A stretch of 7,381 nucleotides of DNA from Paracoccaceae bacterium (lineage in GTDB: Bacteria; Pseudomonadota; Alphaproteobacteria; Rhodobacterales; Rhodobacteraceae): positions 1 to 7,381 of the forward strand of contig RFZH01000116.1 of the NCBI GenBank assembly GCA_009920815.1, read 5' to 3'. The translations under genes were made by a program, and so were the position numbers. This document shows, in pieces, positions 1 to 5,961 of this stretch. A model generated the notes under the pieces. That model did no database searches and was not told where the DNA came from. It worked only from the letters and a program-made list of their open reading frames with translations. Numbering within the stretch: position 1 is the first letter of the stretch; each line of letters starts with the position of its first letter.

Positions 1-10
1 AAGCCTAACG

Positions 11-799
11 TCACTTCAACCGCGGCGGTTTATCGGGGTCCATCCCTGGCGCCGCGGGTTTGTAATCATTTGGCGCTGTGGGTTCGGGCAATTCAAACCG
101 CAAGCCACAGCGACGGATGGCGATGGCCGCCCCTTCGGTCGGATCGAAAAAGGCCACGTCAATCGATCCCGCCTCGATCCCAGAAAACGTCAACGCCTCG
201 TGCGCCGCTTTGGCCAAGGCATGCTCGGCGCCGACGGGCGTGTCGATAAAGGCCAATAGATGCCCCTTTGCGCCCCCTTCATAGGTCACGCCAGTCAACC
301 ATACTTCGCTGGCCAGTCCTGCAGCGGATACCAGTTTGGCATCCAAAGCCTGTAACACGACCTGCGGCACGTCATGGGGCGCAGAAAATTCAATGGGGCG
401 CGCTTCGACCTCGTCGGGGTTTTGCGACAGCATATCGTCCAACCATTGCATCGCCTCAACGGGCAACAATGTGCTGGATGGGGCGACGTCAAGGTTCAAA
501 CCCAACCCCATACCCGCGCCGGCCAACATCGACACCAACACGCGGCCGGAAAGACCGATATAGGGCGTTATTTTACCTGTAAAATCGGCCAGACGGTCTT
601 CGGTATCAAACACCAAAACAAAGGATTGATTTTCAACTTCGATCACCTCGGGGTCGATTTGATCGCCATTTAGCTCCGTCGACAAAATCATAAACAGTTC
701 TGCATCCGCAAGGCGTTCATAAAATCGCAGGCGTGCCGCGTCGTCATCAGGTGCGGTTTCCATCGCGACAAATGTTTGATCCAAAATCGTCTCTGTCAT
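11..799 (-). CDS. SseB family protein
   Basis: Encodes 262 residues that I recognise as the SseB-like family common in Rhodobacteraceae; its biochemical role is not established. The N-terminal half (about residues 21-125) carries the SseB-type core, with FYERLADAELF near 26-36, a FVLVFDTEDRLADF stretch near 60-73 and a glycine-rich MLAGAGMGLGLNLDVAPSS segment near 91-109. A second domain (about 145-238) includes LTGVTYEGGAKGHLLAF. The tail is rich in proline and charged residues and probably disordered. There is no signal peptide or membrane segment, so it is probably cytosolic. The ATG at 797-799 is preceded by GAGGAA (805-810) five bases away, and it overlaps the stop of the upstream glycosylase gene by four bases (ATGA), so the two are probably translated together. 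The stop is TGA at 11-13. Family assignment is fairly sure; function is unknown. Confidence 0.8.
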   Translation of the reverse strand: MTETILDQTFVAMETAPDDDAARLRFYERLADAELFMILSTELNGDQIDPEVIEVENQSFVLVFDTEDRLADFTGKITPYIGLSGRVLVSMLAGAGMGLGLNLDVAPSSTLLPVEAMQWLDDMLSQNPDEVEARPIEFSAPHDVPQVVLQALDAKLVSAAGLASEVWLTGVTYEGGAKGHLLAFIDTPVGAEHALAKAAHEALTFSGIEAGSIDVAFFDPTEGAAIAIRRCGLRFELPEPTAPNDYKPAAPGMDPDKPPRLK

Positions 800-1371
800 A
801 ACTGTTCCTCAATCGCACGGCGCAAAGCAGGCACCAATTCGCGGTCAAACCACGGATTTTTCTTGAGCCAAGCCGTATTGCGCCACGACGGATGAGGCAA
901 GGGAAAAACGCCATCGCGCGCGCGCCAATCACGCACACGGTCTGTCACGTTGCGCGTATCGCGCAAATGCCATTTTTGCGCATAGCCCCCGACCAACAGC
1001 GTCAACCGGATATTTGGGAATTCACCCAACACACGCGCGCGCCATGTTTTTGCACAGATCGGCGGCGGCGGCAGATCGGCACCCTTGGCATCATATCCAG
1101 GAAAACAAAAGGCCATTGGCACAATTGCGATGCGGGATTGATCATAAAAGATGTCACGGTCAACCGCCATCCAGGTGCGTAAACGTTCTCCGGACGGATC
1201 ATCAAAAGGAATTCCGCTGTTATGGACCCGCGCACCTGGTGCTTGGCCTGCAATGAGGATCCGAGCACTGCGGTACCCCCGCAAAACAGGCCTTGGTGAA
1301 TGGGCAGTCGTCGTTTTTAAAAAGCGGTCACGACACATTTGACACTTTAAGAGATCATCAAAAAGGTCCAT
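796..1371 (-). CDS. Uracil-DNA glycosylase family protein
   Basis: Encodes 191 residues of the uracil-DNA glycosylase superfamily, whose members remove damaged or deaminated bases (typically uracil) from DNA. Numbering from the ATG, the substrate-pocket motif GQAPGARVHNSG is near 42-53, followed by PFDDPSGERLRTW (55-67). The second motif, LPHPSWRNTAWL, lies near 158-169. Four cysteines (10, 13, 89, 106) are spaced CxxC-(long)-C-(16)-C, as in the iron-sulfur uracil-DNA glycosylases of families 4 and 5, so a 4Fe-4S cluster is likely. The usual acidic residue of motif A (GQDPY in family 1, GEAPG in family 4) is absent, as in family 5. Exact substrate range is therefore open. The ATG at 1369-1371 has AGGAAAG (1376-1382) just upstream; a GTG one codon earlier is an alternative. 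It overlaps the SseB-family gene by ATGA. Confidence 0.82.
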   Translation of the reverse strand: MDLFDDLLKCQMCRDRFLKTTTAHSPRPVLRGYRSARILIAGQAPGARVHNSGIPFDDPSGERLRTWMAVDRDIFYDQSRIAIVPMAFCFPGYDAKGADLPPPPICAKTWRARVLGEFPNIRLTLLVGGYAQKWHLRDTRNVTDRVRDWRARDGVFPLPHPSWRNTAWLKKNPWFDRELVPALRRAIEEQL

Positions 1372-1378
1372 CACGCTT

Positions 1379-1431
1379 TCCTAATTGTTGCAAAAACGTC
1401 GTTGCATCAAAAAGATAGCGTCATTGGTAAT
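1379..1431 (-). promoter_or_regulatory. Possible promoter region of the glycosylase-SseB pair
   Basis: Reading the minus strand toward the glycosylase start, a TTGCGT and a TATCTT are separated by 18 bases, a weak resemblance to a sigma-70 promoter. The ribosome-binding sequence AGGAAAG follows. The hexamer GTTGCA (plus-strand reading) occurs twice a few bases apart in this stretch. This is consensus matching by eye only. Confidence 0.2.
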
Positions 1432-1439
1432 AAAAACGC

Positions 1440-1497
1440 AAAAACTAATAGACCGACCGCACAGATTTTTCCAATATTTGAACAAACTGCGCGGTCG
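1440..1497 (-). terminator. Candidate terminator after the solute-binding protein gene
   Basis: On the minus strand, nine bases past the TAA of the solute-binding protein, CGACCGC (1491-1497) can pair with GCGGTCG (1454-1460). After one mismatch the stem extends by three more pairs (1462-1464 with 1487-1489). The loop is long, about 22 bases. A run of five T follows at 1444-1440 after a gap of about nine bases. The position fits a terminator, but the long loop and separated T-run make it weaker than the one after nrdJ. Confidence 0.4.
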
Positions 1498-1505
1498 ATA
1501 ACTGT

Positions 1506-2336
1506 TTAATTTCGAATAACCGGTACGCTGATGTTACTGGAAAGCCATTTTGCATCAAGCAGCGACAAACTTCCGTCATCCATCATGGCCGAGATCGCCG
1601 CATCAACACATGGTTTTAATGGGCTACCTTGCGCCATCACGGCCCCGAATTGATCCAAGTCACCAGACACCTCGTGCGGATATTGTCCCAAGATCACACC
1701 ATCGTCGAGCATCAGCACCGCAAGAAAAAGTGCAGTCGGCAAATCAACTAGCGTTGCATGTATTTGGTCAGCTTTCATCGCTTCGGTGACGGCTGAGGTA
1801 TCCGTAAAGATTTGAATAGCCTCTTTCGGCGCGATCAGCTTGGTAATCAAAGCCTCGGCCGTCGTTCCTTCGGCTGCGCCCCATTTTAAACCCGCAAGCG
1901 CTGATTTTTCGGTATCAATTCCTTCATCAATAACGGGCTGGCGGACAACAATCGCGGCGGCCGATGTGTAATAAGGCATCGAAAAGTCGATGTTTTTGTC
2001 GCGTTCTTTTGTAATAGTGTATTGTTGCAAGTTCAGATCAAACGCTTTTTCGCCTGGTTCAAGCGCACCATCAAAGCTGGTCCTAACCCACTCGACCTGT
2101 TGTTTGGCAAACCCTAATCGGTCAGCGATTTCATATGCCACAGACCCCTCGAATCCCATCCCGCTTTCTGGTCGGTCATCGATCACCCATGGAAAATACG
2201 CCGGATCACCCGTTCCAATAGTTAACACACCAGGTTTAATTGTTTTGCCAGTCGCACAATTGTCTTGTGCAGTGGCTGCGGTACCAAGTGCGTACGCCAA
2301 TAGAAATGCCAATATTCCATTAAGAGTTAATTTCAT
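1506..2336 (-). CDS. Amino-acid-type ABC transporter solute-binding protein (family 3)
   Basis: Encodes 276 residues of the bacterial extracellular solute-binding protein family 3, which capture polar amino acids or similar small solutes in the periplasm and deliver them to an ABC permease. Residues 1-24 form a typical Sec signal peptide: MKLT, a hydrophobic core (ILAFLLAYALG) and an ATA-Q cleavage region. The mature part shows the family pattern: GVLTIGTGDPAYFPW (36-50), GFEGSVAYEIADRLGF (61-76) and ITKERDKNIDFSMPYYTS (108-125), where an arginine and aspartate commonly bind the amino-acid head group. C27 and C243 could form a disulfide joining the two ends. The ATG at 2334-2336 is chosen over an in-frame start at 2402 because it begins the signal peptide and has AAGGAG six bases upstream. 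No permease or ATPase lies in the window, so its transporter partner and ligand are unknown. Confidence 0.85.
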   Translation of the reverse strand: MKLTLNGILAFLLAYALGTAATAQDNCATGKTIKPGVLTIGTGDPAYFPWVIDDRPESGMGFEGSVAYEIADRLGFAKQQVEWVRTSFDGALEPGEKAFDLNLQQYTITKERDKNIDFSMPYYTSAAAIVVRQPVIDEGIDTEKSALAGLKWGAAEGTTAEALITKLIAPKEAIQIFTDTSAVTEAMKADQIHATLVDLPTALFLAVLMLDDGVILGQYPHEVSGDLDQFGAVMAQGSPLKPCVDAAISAMMDDGSLSLLDAKWLSSNISVPVIRN

Positions 2337-2342
2337 TGGTAG

Positions 2343-2348
2343 CTCCTT
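2343..2348 (-). promoter_or_regulatory. Ribosome-binding site deciding the solute-binding protein start
   Basis: Minus-strand AAGGAG lies six bases upstream of the ATG at 2336. It selects this start over the in-frame ATG 22 codons upstream, which would bury the signal peptide behind a polar extension. A TATAAC about ten bases further upstream (minus strand, near 2353-2358) could be a -10 element, but no matching -35 was found. Confidence 0.8.
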
Positions 2349-2413
2349 CACTGTTATACCAGATGAAAGGTGACCGTTCTGTGCACGCTCATACCTTTTC
2401 AACAGGTCGCGTC

Positions 2414-2441
2414 ATCCCCTGATGGATATTTACTTGGGGAT
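2414..2441. repeat. Inverted repeat upstream of the solute-binding protein gene
   Basis: ATCCCC at 2414-2419 and GGGGAT at 2436-2441 are exact reverse complements separated by 16 AT-rich bases, about 80 bases upstream of the start. It could be a regulator-binding site, but six-base arms can occur by chance. Confidence 0.3.
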
Positions 2442-2471
2442 AGAAAAGTGAACGACGCAAAAACCCGTGAC

Positions 2472-2487
2472 TTTAGCCCCGGCTAAA
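2472..2487. repeat. Tight palindrome TTTAGCC-CC-GGCTAAA
   Basis: Seven-base arms separated by two bases form a near-perfect palindrome in the space between the nrdJ terminator and the solute-binding protein gene. As RNA it would give a six-pair stem with a four-base loop; as DNA it has the symmetry of a dimeric repressor site. No T-run follows on either strand, so it is not a terminator. Confidence 0.4.
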
Positions 2488-2539
2488 CCTCTGTGGACCG
2501 GGCGACGATCGTAAAGATTGCCATGGACCGCCAAAAACC

Positions 2540-2564
2540 AAAAAACCGCGCTAAAATAGCGCGG
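2540..2564 (-). terminator. Intrinsic terminator of nrdJ
   Basis: On the minus strand, CCGCGCTA, a three-base loop and TAGCGCGG form an eight-pair GC-rich stem (2546-2564), followed directly by six T (2545-2540). It begins 41 bases past the nrdJ stop at 2606. The other strand has CTTTTATTT after the same stem, but no plus-strand gene precedes it. Confidence 0.9.
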
Positions 2565-2605
2565 CTTTTATTTGTTCGGTTCACTGAAAACAGCGAACGA
2601 TTAGC

Positions 2606-4873
2606 TTAGCCACATTTAGAGTGACCACAGCTGCGGCATGTCATGCAACCTTCGACCATTTGCAGGTCAAATTGGCCACAGCTTGGGCAAGCTTTTCCAC
2701 GGCTTTCGCCAAGATTTACAACTTGCTTATTGGCATGTGGGTCTTCTTTCAATGCCATGCCTTCACCTGCCAGGAACCCAATGGCAACCATATGTTGTTC
2801 TAGAACGCCACCAATGGCCGCCAAAATGGACGGTATGTATTTACCTTGGACCCATGCACCACCGCGCGGATCAAAGACGGCTTTCAGTTCCTCGACAACA
2901 AAAGACACATCACCACCGCGACGGAACACGGCCGAAATCATCCGTGTCAACGCAACAGTCCATGCGAAATGTTCCATGTTCTTGGAATTGATAAACACTT
3001 CGAACGGACGACGATGACCGTTGATTACAACGTCATTGACCGTGACATAAATCGCATGTTCGCTGTCTGGCCATTTCAATTTATAGGTGTTGCCTTCCAA
3101 CGTTTGGGGACGATCCAGTGGTTCGGCCATATAAATGACCTCGGCGCCTGTATCGATTTCTGGCGTCTTTTCTGAGCTCTCAGACACAGACAAGACCGAA
3201 CCCGTTACATCGTTTGGACGGTATGTGGTACAGCCCTTACACCCTGTTTCATAGGCTTCCATATACACGTCTTTGAAATCGTCAAAGCTGATGTCTTCTG
3301 GACAGTTGATGGTTTTTGAAATCGAACTATCGATCCATTTCTGCGCTGCCGCCTGCATTTTGACGTGCGCCAAAGGTGCCAATGTTTGCGCGTTCACGAA
3401 ATAGCTTGGCAATTCTTTATCGCCAAATTTATCGCGCCACATTTGCACAGCGTAATCCACAACCTCTTCTTCGGTGCGCGATCCGTCTTTTTGCAAAACT
3501 TTGCGTGTATAGGCATAGGCAAACACAGGTTCGATGCCCGATGATACGTTACCAGCATAAAGGCTGATCGTGCCTGTTGGTGCGATGGACGTCAGCAACG
3601 CATTGCGAATGCCGTGGGTCCGGATGGCATCGCGCACATCGCTGTCCATGACTTTCATTGCTTCGGATTGCAGGTAAGGTTCTGCATCAAACAATGGGAA
3701 TGCACCCTTTTCTTTCGCCAATTCAACCGAGGCCAAATAGGAAGCGCGCGCAATTGCATGCAGCCATTCATCTGTCTTGGCGGCCGCCTCATCAGTGCCG
3801 TATTCCAAACCTGTCATCAACAAAGCATCGGCCAAACCTGTCACACCCAAACCGATGCGGCGCTTGTTTTTCGCTTCTTGCGCTTGCTCTGGCAATGGAA
3901 AATTTGAAGCGTCAACGACGTTATCCATCATACGCACGGCGGTCGCGACCAGTTCATTCAAAACCTTCAGGTCGATCTGCGCATTCTTTTCGAATGGGTT
4001 TTTCACCAAACGCGACAGGTTGATCGACCCCAACAAACACGCGCCATAGGGCGGCAATGGCTGTTCACCACATGGGTTTGTCGCAGCAATAGTTTCACAA
4101 TAGTGCAGGTTGTTCGCTTTGTTGATACGATCGATAAAGATCACGCCAGGTTCGGCGAAATCATAAGTCGATTTCATGATTTTGTTCCATAGGTCCAACG
4201 CGTTCACAGTTTTGAACACTTTGCCTTCGAACACCAAATCCCATGATTTGTTTGCTTTGACCGCTTCCATGAATGGATCGGTGATCAACACGGACACGTT
4301 GAACATGCGCAAACGGGCAGCGTCTGATTTTGCAGTGATGAAATCTTCGATATCCGGGTGGTCACAGCGCATAGTCGCCATCATCGCGCCACGACGCGAT
4401 CCTGCGGACATGATTGTACGACACATCGCATCCCACACATCCATAAAGGACAACGGGCCAGACGCATCCGCCGCAACACCTTTGACCAACGCACCCTTGG
4501 GACGAACGGTGGAAAAGTCATAACCGATGCCGCCGCCTTGTTGCATGGTCAACGCAGCTTCTTTTAGCATTTCGAAAATACCGCCCATGCTGTCAGGTAT
4601 GGTCCCCATAACGAAACAGTTGAACAAAGTGACCTTGCGCGCAGTACCCGCACCTGCGGTGATGCGGCCAGCCGGCAGAAATTTGAAATCCTCAAGCGCG
4701 GAATAAAACTTGTCTTCCCACTTTGGGGCATCTTTTTCGACAGACGCAAGTGCGCGTGCGATTCGACGCCAAGAATCTTCGACGGTCGCATCCAATGGCT
4801 TTCCGTCCGCATCCTTAAAGCGGTATTTCATATCCCAAATTTGTTCTGCAATCGGCGCGGCAAAGCGTGTCAT
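2606..4873 (-). CDS. nrdJ: Class II (adenosylcobalamin-dependent) ribonucleotide reductase
   Basis: Encodes 755 residues of the B12-dependent ribonucleoside-diphosphate reductase, which makes deoxyribonucleotides without needing oxygen, using adenosylcobalamin to start the radical. The active-site segment ATNPCGEQPLPPYGACLLGSINL lies at 264-286. C268 in NPCGE fits the radical cysteine and E270 the catalytic glutamate. C86 (TLFNCFVMG) and C279 fit the reducing pair; the 11-residue spacing C268-C279 is as in other class II enzymes. SIAPTGTISLYAGNVSSGIEP (429-449) is the conserved barrel segment. The tail has CPSC (729-732), C743, C746, C749 and C754, probably a zinc site plus the C-terminal redox shuttle. 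The ATG at 4871-4873 is preferred to the in-frame ATG at 4891 because AAGGGA lies seven bases upstream and MTRFAAPIAEQIW is the usual family start. It appears intact, without an intein, and is monocistronic with its own terminator. Confidence 0.95.
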   Translation of the reverse strand: MTRFAAPIAEQIWDMKYRFKDADGKPLDATVEDSWRRIARALASVEKDAPKWEDKFYSALEDFKFLPAGRITAGAGTARKVTLFNCFVMGTIPDSMGGIFEMLKEAALTMQQGGGIGYDFSTVRPKGALVKGVAADASGPLSFMDVWDAMCRTIMSAGSRRGAMMATMRCDHPDIEDFITAKSDAARLRMFNVSVLITDPFMEAVKANKSWDLVFEGKVFKTVNALDLWNKIMKSTYDFAEPGVIFIDRINKANNLHYCETIAATNPCGEQPLPPYGACLLGSINLSRLVKNPFEKNAQIDLKVLNELVATAVRMMDNVVDASNFPLPEQAQEAKNKRRIGLGVTGLADALLMTGLEYGTDEAAAKTDEWLHAIARASYLASVELAKEKGAFPLFDAEPYLQSEAMKVMDSDVRDAIRTHGIRNALLTSIAPTGTISLYAGNVSSGIEPVFAYAYTRKVLQKDGSRTEEEVVDYAVQMWRDKFGDKELPSYFVNAQTLAPLAHVKMQAAAQKWIDSSISKTINCPEDISFDDFKDVYMEAYETGCKGCTTYRPNDVTGSVLSVSESSEKTPEIDTGAEVIYMAEPLDRPQTLEGNTYKLKWPDSEHAIYVTVNDVVINGHRRPFEVFINSKNMEHFAWTVALTRMISAVFRRGGDVSFVVEELKAVFDPRGGAWVQGKYIPSILAAIGGVLEQHMVAIGFLAGEGMALKEDPHANKQVVNLGESRGKACPSCGQFDLQMVEGCMTCRSCGHSKCG

Positions 4874-4880
4874 AGGTTCG

Positions 4881-4886
4881 TCCCTT
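4881..4886 (-). promoter_or_regulatory. Ribosome-binding site deciding the nrdJ start
   Basis: Minus-strand AAGGGA sits seven bases before the ATG at 4873. The alternative ATG at 4891 has only an A-rich stretch upstream and no such sequence. Confidence 0.7.
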
Positions 4887-4934
4887 GGCATTTTTTGATG
4901 TTGTTTTGATTAGGATTAAATACATACGTCCAAG

Positions 4935-4973
4935 ACCCCTTTAGGTCAATCTCATAATTGTGCTAAAAGGGGT
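4935..4973. repeat. Inverted repeat in the nrdJ leader
   Basis: ACCCCTTT (4935-4942) and AAAGGGGT (4966-4973) are exact reverse complements, and AG/CT pairs extend the stem past one bulged A. The unpaired interval is about 20 bases. On the minus strand the arm begins directly after a TATAAT, so it covers the expected transcript start: it could be an operator or a leader hairpin. No T-run follows, so it is not a simple terminator. A related ACCCCC-TAGGTC sequence lies just upstream of the TATAAT. Confidence 0.5.
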
Positions 4974-4979
4974 ATTATA
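4974..4979 (-). promoter_or_regulatory. Candidate -10 element of the nrdJ promoter
   Basis: The minus strand reads TATAAT, a perfect -10 match, about 100 bases upstream of the nrdJ start. No good -35 is found at 16-19 bases spacing (CAAACT at 17). The -35 position falls at the edge of the truncated DUF1489-type gene, so it may have been changed by the same event. Confidence 0.45.
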
Positions 4980-4998
4980 TACTAGACCTAGGGGGTAG

Positions 4999-5274
4999 TT
5001 TGGATCGATCTATTGGGTGATTAAGGGACTCATCCAATGTCGGCAACCGATTCTGAGGTTGGACGAAGTGATCGGCAATGACGGCATTCGACGCTGTGCC
5101 ATCGTTGTCAAACCTAGATTAATCCGAACCTCCGCCGCGCCCAAGCGCGCATTCCAAGGATGGCGATATCTTAAACCAGAGGACGCACCAATGGACCTTT
5201 CGGGTAAACGTGTAAATGACGACGATTTACCACCTGATCTGGCGGGTGCGTTGGCCGATATCGGGGTTTTATAA
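4999..5274 (+). pseudogene. C-terminal remnant of a DUF1489-family gene
   Basis: The open frame from 4999 encodes FGSIYWVIKGLIQCRQ followed by ILRLDEVIGNDGIRRCAIVV, AAPKRAFQGWRYLKPEDAP and a DLAGALADIGVL end. I recognise this as the C-terminal part of DUF1489, an uncharacterised alphaproteobacterial family whose members are about 140 residues and usually have a GGS-YWV segment in the middle. Here a TAG at 4996-4998 sits directly before this segment. Nothing resembling the family's N-terminal half is seen upstream in any frame; the sequence there is AT-rich and carries nrdJ control elements. The GTG at 5017 lacks a ribosome-binding sequence and lies inside the conserved segment, so it is not a credible start. 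The TAA at 5272-5274 overlaps the hisG end tail to tail. Homology is fairly sure from memory; whether the loss is natural or an assembly error is open. Confidence 0.7.
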
Positions 5275-5277
5275 CCC
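5264..5277. repeat. Small hairpin across the convergent stop codons
   Basis: GGGTT-TTAT-AACCC forms a five-pair stem that contains the stop codons of both hisG (minus) and the DUF1489-type remnant (plus). It might contribute to ending transcription from both sides, but the stem is short and neither strand has a T-run. Confidence 0.25.
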
Positions 5278-5961
5278 TAATTTCCACAATAAAACTGTTA
5301 ATGTTCTCTGATCTGCGGCATCTAGGTCGGCCGATTTGGACAAAAATAACGACGCTTGTGATTTTAGGATCAATCCGTCCGCCAAAATTTTCAAATGGTT
5401 CGCATGCAATGTTTCACCTGATGATGTGATGTCTGCTATCGCCTCGGCGGTTTCATTTTTCACTGTGCCTTCGGTCGCGCCTTGGCTGTCAACAATTTGG
5501 TAATCAGCCACACCACAGGATTTCAAATAATCGCGTACCAAGCGGTGATATTTTGTGGCAATCCGCAACCGAAAACCGTGACGCGCACGAAACGCGGCGG
5601 CCGCCGCATCCAAATCATCCATTGTATCCACGTCGACCCAACAGGTCGGCACCGCAATGATCAAATCCGCGTGGCCAAACCCCAACTCGGCCAAAGTGTC
5701 CACGCGTTGGGTCCATAGGCTTAGCTTTTCGCGGATAAGGTCCGTTCCGGTCACACCCAAATGAATGCGTCCTGCCGCCAATTCGCGCGGGATTTCCCCT
5801 GCAGACAGCAACACCAATTCGACACCGTCAATCCCATCGACGCGACCCGAATATTCACGATCTGATCCTGCGCGCGACAGGGTAACACCACGTTCGCCGA
5901 ACCAATCAAAGGTCTTTTCCATCAAGCGACCTTTCGACGGTACTCCGATCTTAATCGTCAT
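5269..5961 (-). CDS. hisG: ATP phosphoribosyltransferase catalytic subunit, short form
   Basis: Encodes 230 residues of HisG, which joins ATP and PRPP in the first, committed step of histidine synthesis. The length marks the short form (HisG-S), which lacks the C-terminal regulatory domain and works as a complex with HisZ. Visible family features are IGVPSKGRL (5-13), the GVTGTDLI segment (69-76), a GATEG motif (161-165) and the PRPP-binding loop DITSSGETLHANHLKIL (177-193). All appear undamaged. The ATG at 5959-5961 overlaps the hisZ stop by four bases (ATGA), and an AGGGGG lies about seven bases upstream, so it is probably made from the hisS-hisZ-hisG transcript. Its stop overlaps the convergent DUF1489-type remnant by six bases. 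Because hisZ is broken here, the enzyme may be inactive in this organism despite an intact sequence. Confidence 0.95.
   Translation of the reverse strand: MTIKIGVPSKGRLMEKTFDWFGERGVTLSRAGSDREYSGRVDGIDGVELVLLSAGEIPRELAAGRIHLGVTGTDLIREKLSLWTQRVDTLAELGFGHADLIIAVPTCWVDVDTMDDLDAAAAAFRARHGFRLRIATKYHRLVRDYLKSCGVADYQIVDSQGATEGTVKNETAEAIADITSSGETLHANHLKILADGLILKSQASLFLSKSADLDAADQRTLTVLLWKLGL

Noticed and set aside
268..582. Plus-strand frame of 104 codons opposite the SseB-family gene
   Set aside because: It is antisense to a recognisable gene with coupled start and ribosome-binding site, and its translation is arginine/proline-rich shadow sequence.
2337..2402. In-frame upstream start extending the solute-binding protein by 22 residues
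   Set aside because: The extension is polar, precedes a complete signal peptide, and the ATG at 2336 has a strong AAGGAG at good spacing.
2621..4567. Several plus-strand open frames of 60-125 codons opposite nrdJ
   Set aside because: They lie wholly antisense to a strongly conserved gene, overlap each other, and show low-complexity or shadow-type composition with no recognisable domain.
4874..4891. Upstream ATG for nrdJ adding six residues
   Set aside because: It has no ribosome-binding sequence, and the sequence AAGGGA serving the ATG at 4873 lies inside this extension.
4974..4996. NrdR box overlapping the TATATAATA stretch
   Set aside because: The AT-rich core looks similar, but flanking positions do not match the ACAC...GTGT pattern and there is no second box at helical spacing.
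4874..5000. Cobalamin riboswitch upstream of nrdJ
   Set aside because: The leader is too short, and no B12-box-like GCCACTG was seen on the minus strand.
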